DNA of 64,000 nucleotides, from the NCBI GenBank assembly GCA_014656495.1, contig BNCN01000011.1, forward strand, positions 124,001 through 188,000, written 5' to 3'. Origin of the DNA: Comamonas sp. KCTC 72670 (GTDB lineage: Bacteria; Myxococcota; Myxococcia; Myxococcales; Myxococcaceae). The notes below the pieces were generated by a model. It saw nothing but the letters and a program-made list of their open reading frames with translations. It was not told the DNA's origin and did no database searches. Position 1 is the first letter of the stretch; the number at the start of each line of letters is the position of its first letter. Of this stretch, positions 63,719 to 64,000 are shown piece by piece. The position numbers were made by a program, and so were the translations under genes.

Positions 63719-64000
63719 CTACATGCGCCAGGCCGGGTCGGCGGCGAGGCGGAAATCTCCGCGCAGGCCGCGGCGGTACGCCTCATACCCCGCCACCGCG
63801 ATCATCGCCCCATTGTCCGTGCACAGCCGCACCGGGGGCAGGAACATGTTCAGCCCGCGCTCCTCGGCCCGGGCCTGGCAGAGCGCGCGCAGCCGCGAGT
63901 TCGCCGCCACGCCGCCGCAAATCACGAGCTGCTTGTGGCCCAGCCGGCGCGCGGCGGCCACCAGCTTCTTGGACAGCACGTCCGCCACGGCCTCCTGGAA
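63719..64000 (-). CDS. tsaD: tRNA N6-adenosine threonylcarbamoyltransferase TsaD, C-terminal part
   Basis: The last 93 residues of TsaD are visible; the 5' part lies beyond the window. [18 protein letters not shown] and [24 protein letters not shown] are the conserved C-terminal motifs, with the Asp of TDNGAM in the metal site. TsaD transfers the threonylcarbamoyl group to A37 of ANN-decoding tRNAs. It is the upstream neighbour of rsmA. Confidence 0.95.
   Translation of the reverse strand, partial: FQEAVADVLSKKLVAAARRLGHKQLVICGGVAANSRLRALCQARAEERGLNMFLPPVRLCTDNGAMIAVAGYEAYRRGLRGDFRLAADPAWRM

Overview
The window is high-GC DNA, densely packed on both strands, from a myxobacterium, most likely Myxococcus or a close relative. 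This rests on three things seen in the sequence: many lipoproteins and Ser/Thr kinases (one with the HRDVSPSN catalytic loop common in myxobacteria), a long Pro/Ala/Glu-rich IF-2 N-terminus, and the predicted tmRNA tag ANDNVELALAA. No species-level claim is made.

Left part (1-8 kb): the C-terminus of a fibronectin-like protein, a cysteine-rich lipoprotein, and a glutathione-dependent formaldehyde detoxification operon (frmR-frmA-fghA) with a G/C-tract operator before frmR. A weakly coding stretch (4.1-5.4 kb) with two doubtful genes follows, then a large Kelch-repeat lipoprotein.

Defence region (8-22 kb): a complete class 1 DISARM anti-phage locus on the minus strand, in the order drmD, drmMI, drmA, drmB, drmC, with overlapping or almost touching genes. 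Divergent from it is a small HNH nuclease-like protein carrying a retroviral-type CCHC zinc knuckle and a very acidic tail. Next to that lies the 3' end of the tmRNA gene ssrA, a class of site often used by integrating elements. No integrase or transposase is visible.

Middle part (22-41 kb): paired M16 peptidases, an OmpA protein with thrombospondin type 3 repeats, a TlpA-like thioredoxin coupled to a CFI-box protein, an HtrA protease, a tandem zinc-motif protein, a TrmJ-like methyltransferase, purC converging on purB, a coupled set of kinase/FGE fusion + ABC_sub_bind protein + purB, dut and an M23 peptidase.

Translation region (41-52 kb): the conserved rimP-nusA-ylxR-infB-DUF503-rbfA-truB-rpsO-pnp block on the minus strand, with a strong terminator after pnp.

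Right part (52-64 kb): a plus-strand run (nitrilase-like amidase, FecR lipoprotein, LysM protein, Cache-HAMP-HD-GYP receptor, DUF971 protein, PEGA kinase). It converges on a minus-strand operon of deoxynucleoside kinase, panB, panC, smpB and sspB. The window ends with rsmA and the 3' part of tsaD. With ssrA, smpB and sspB all present, most of the trans-translation and tagged-protein delivery system lies in one 64 kb stretch.
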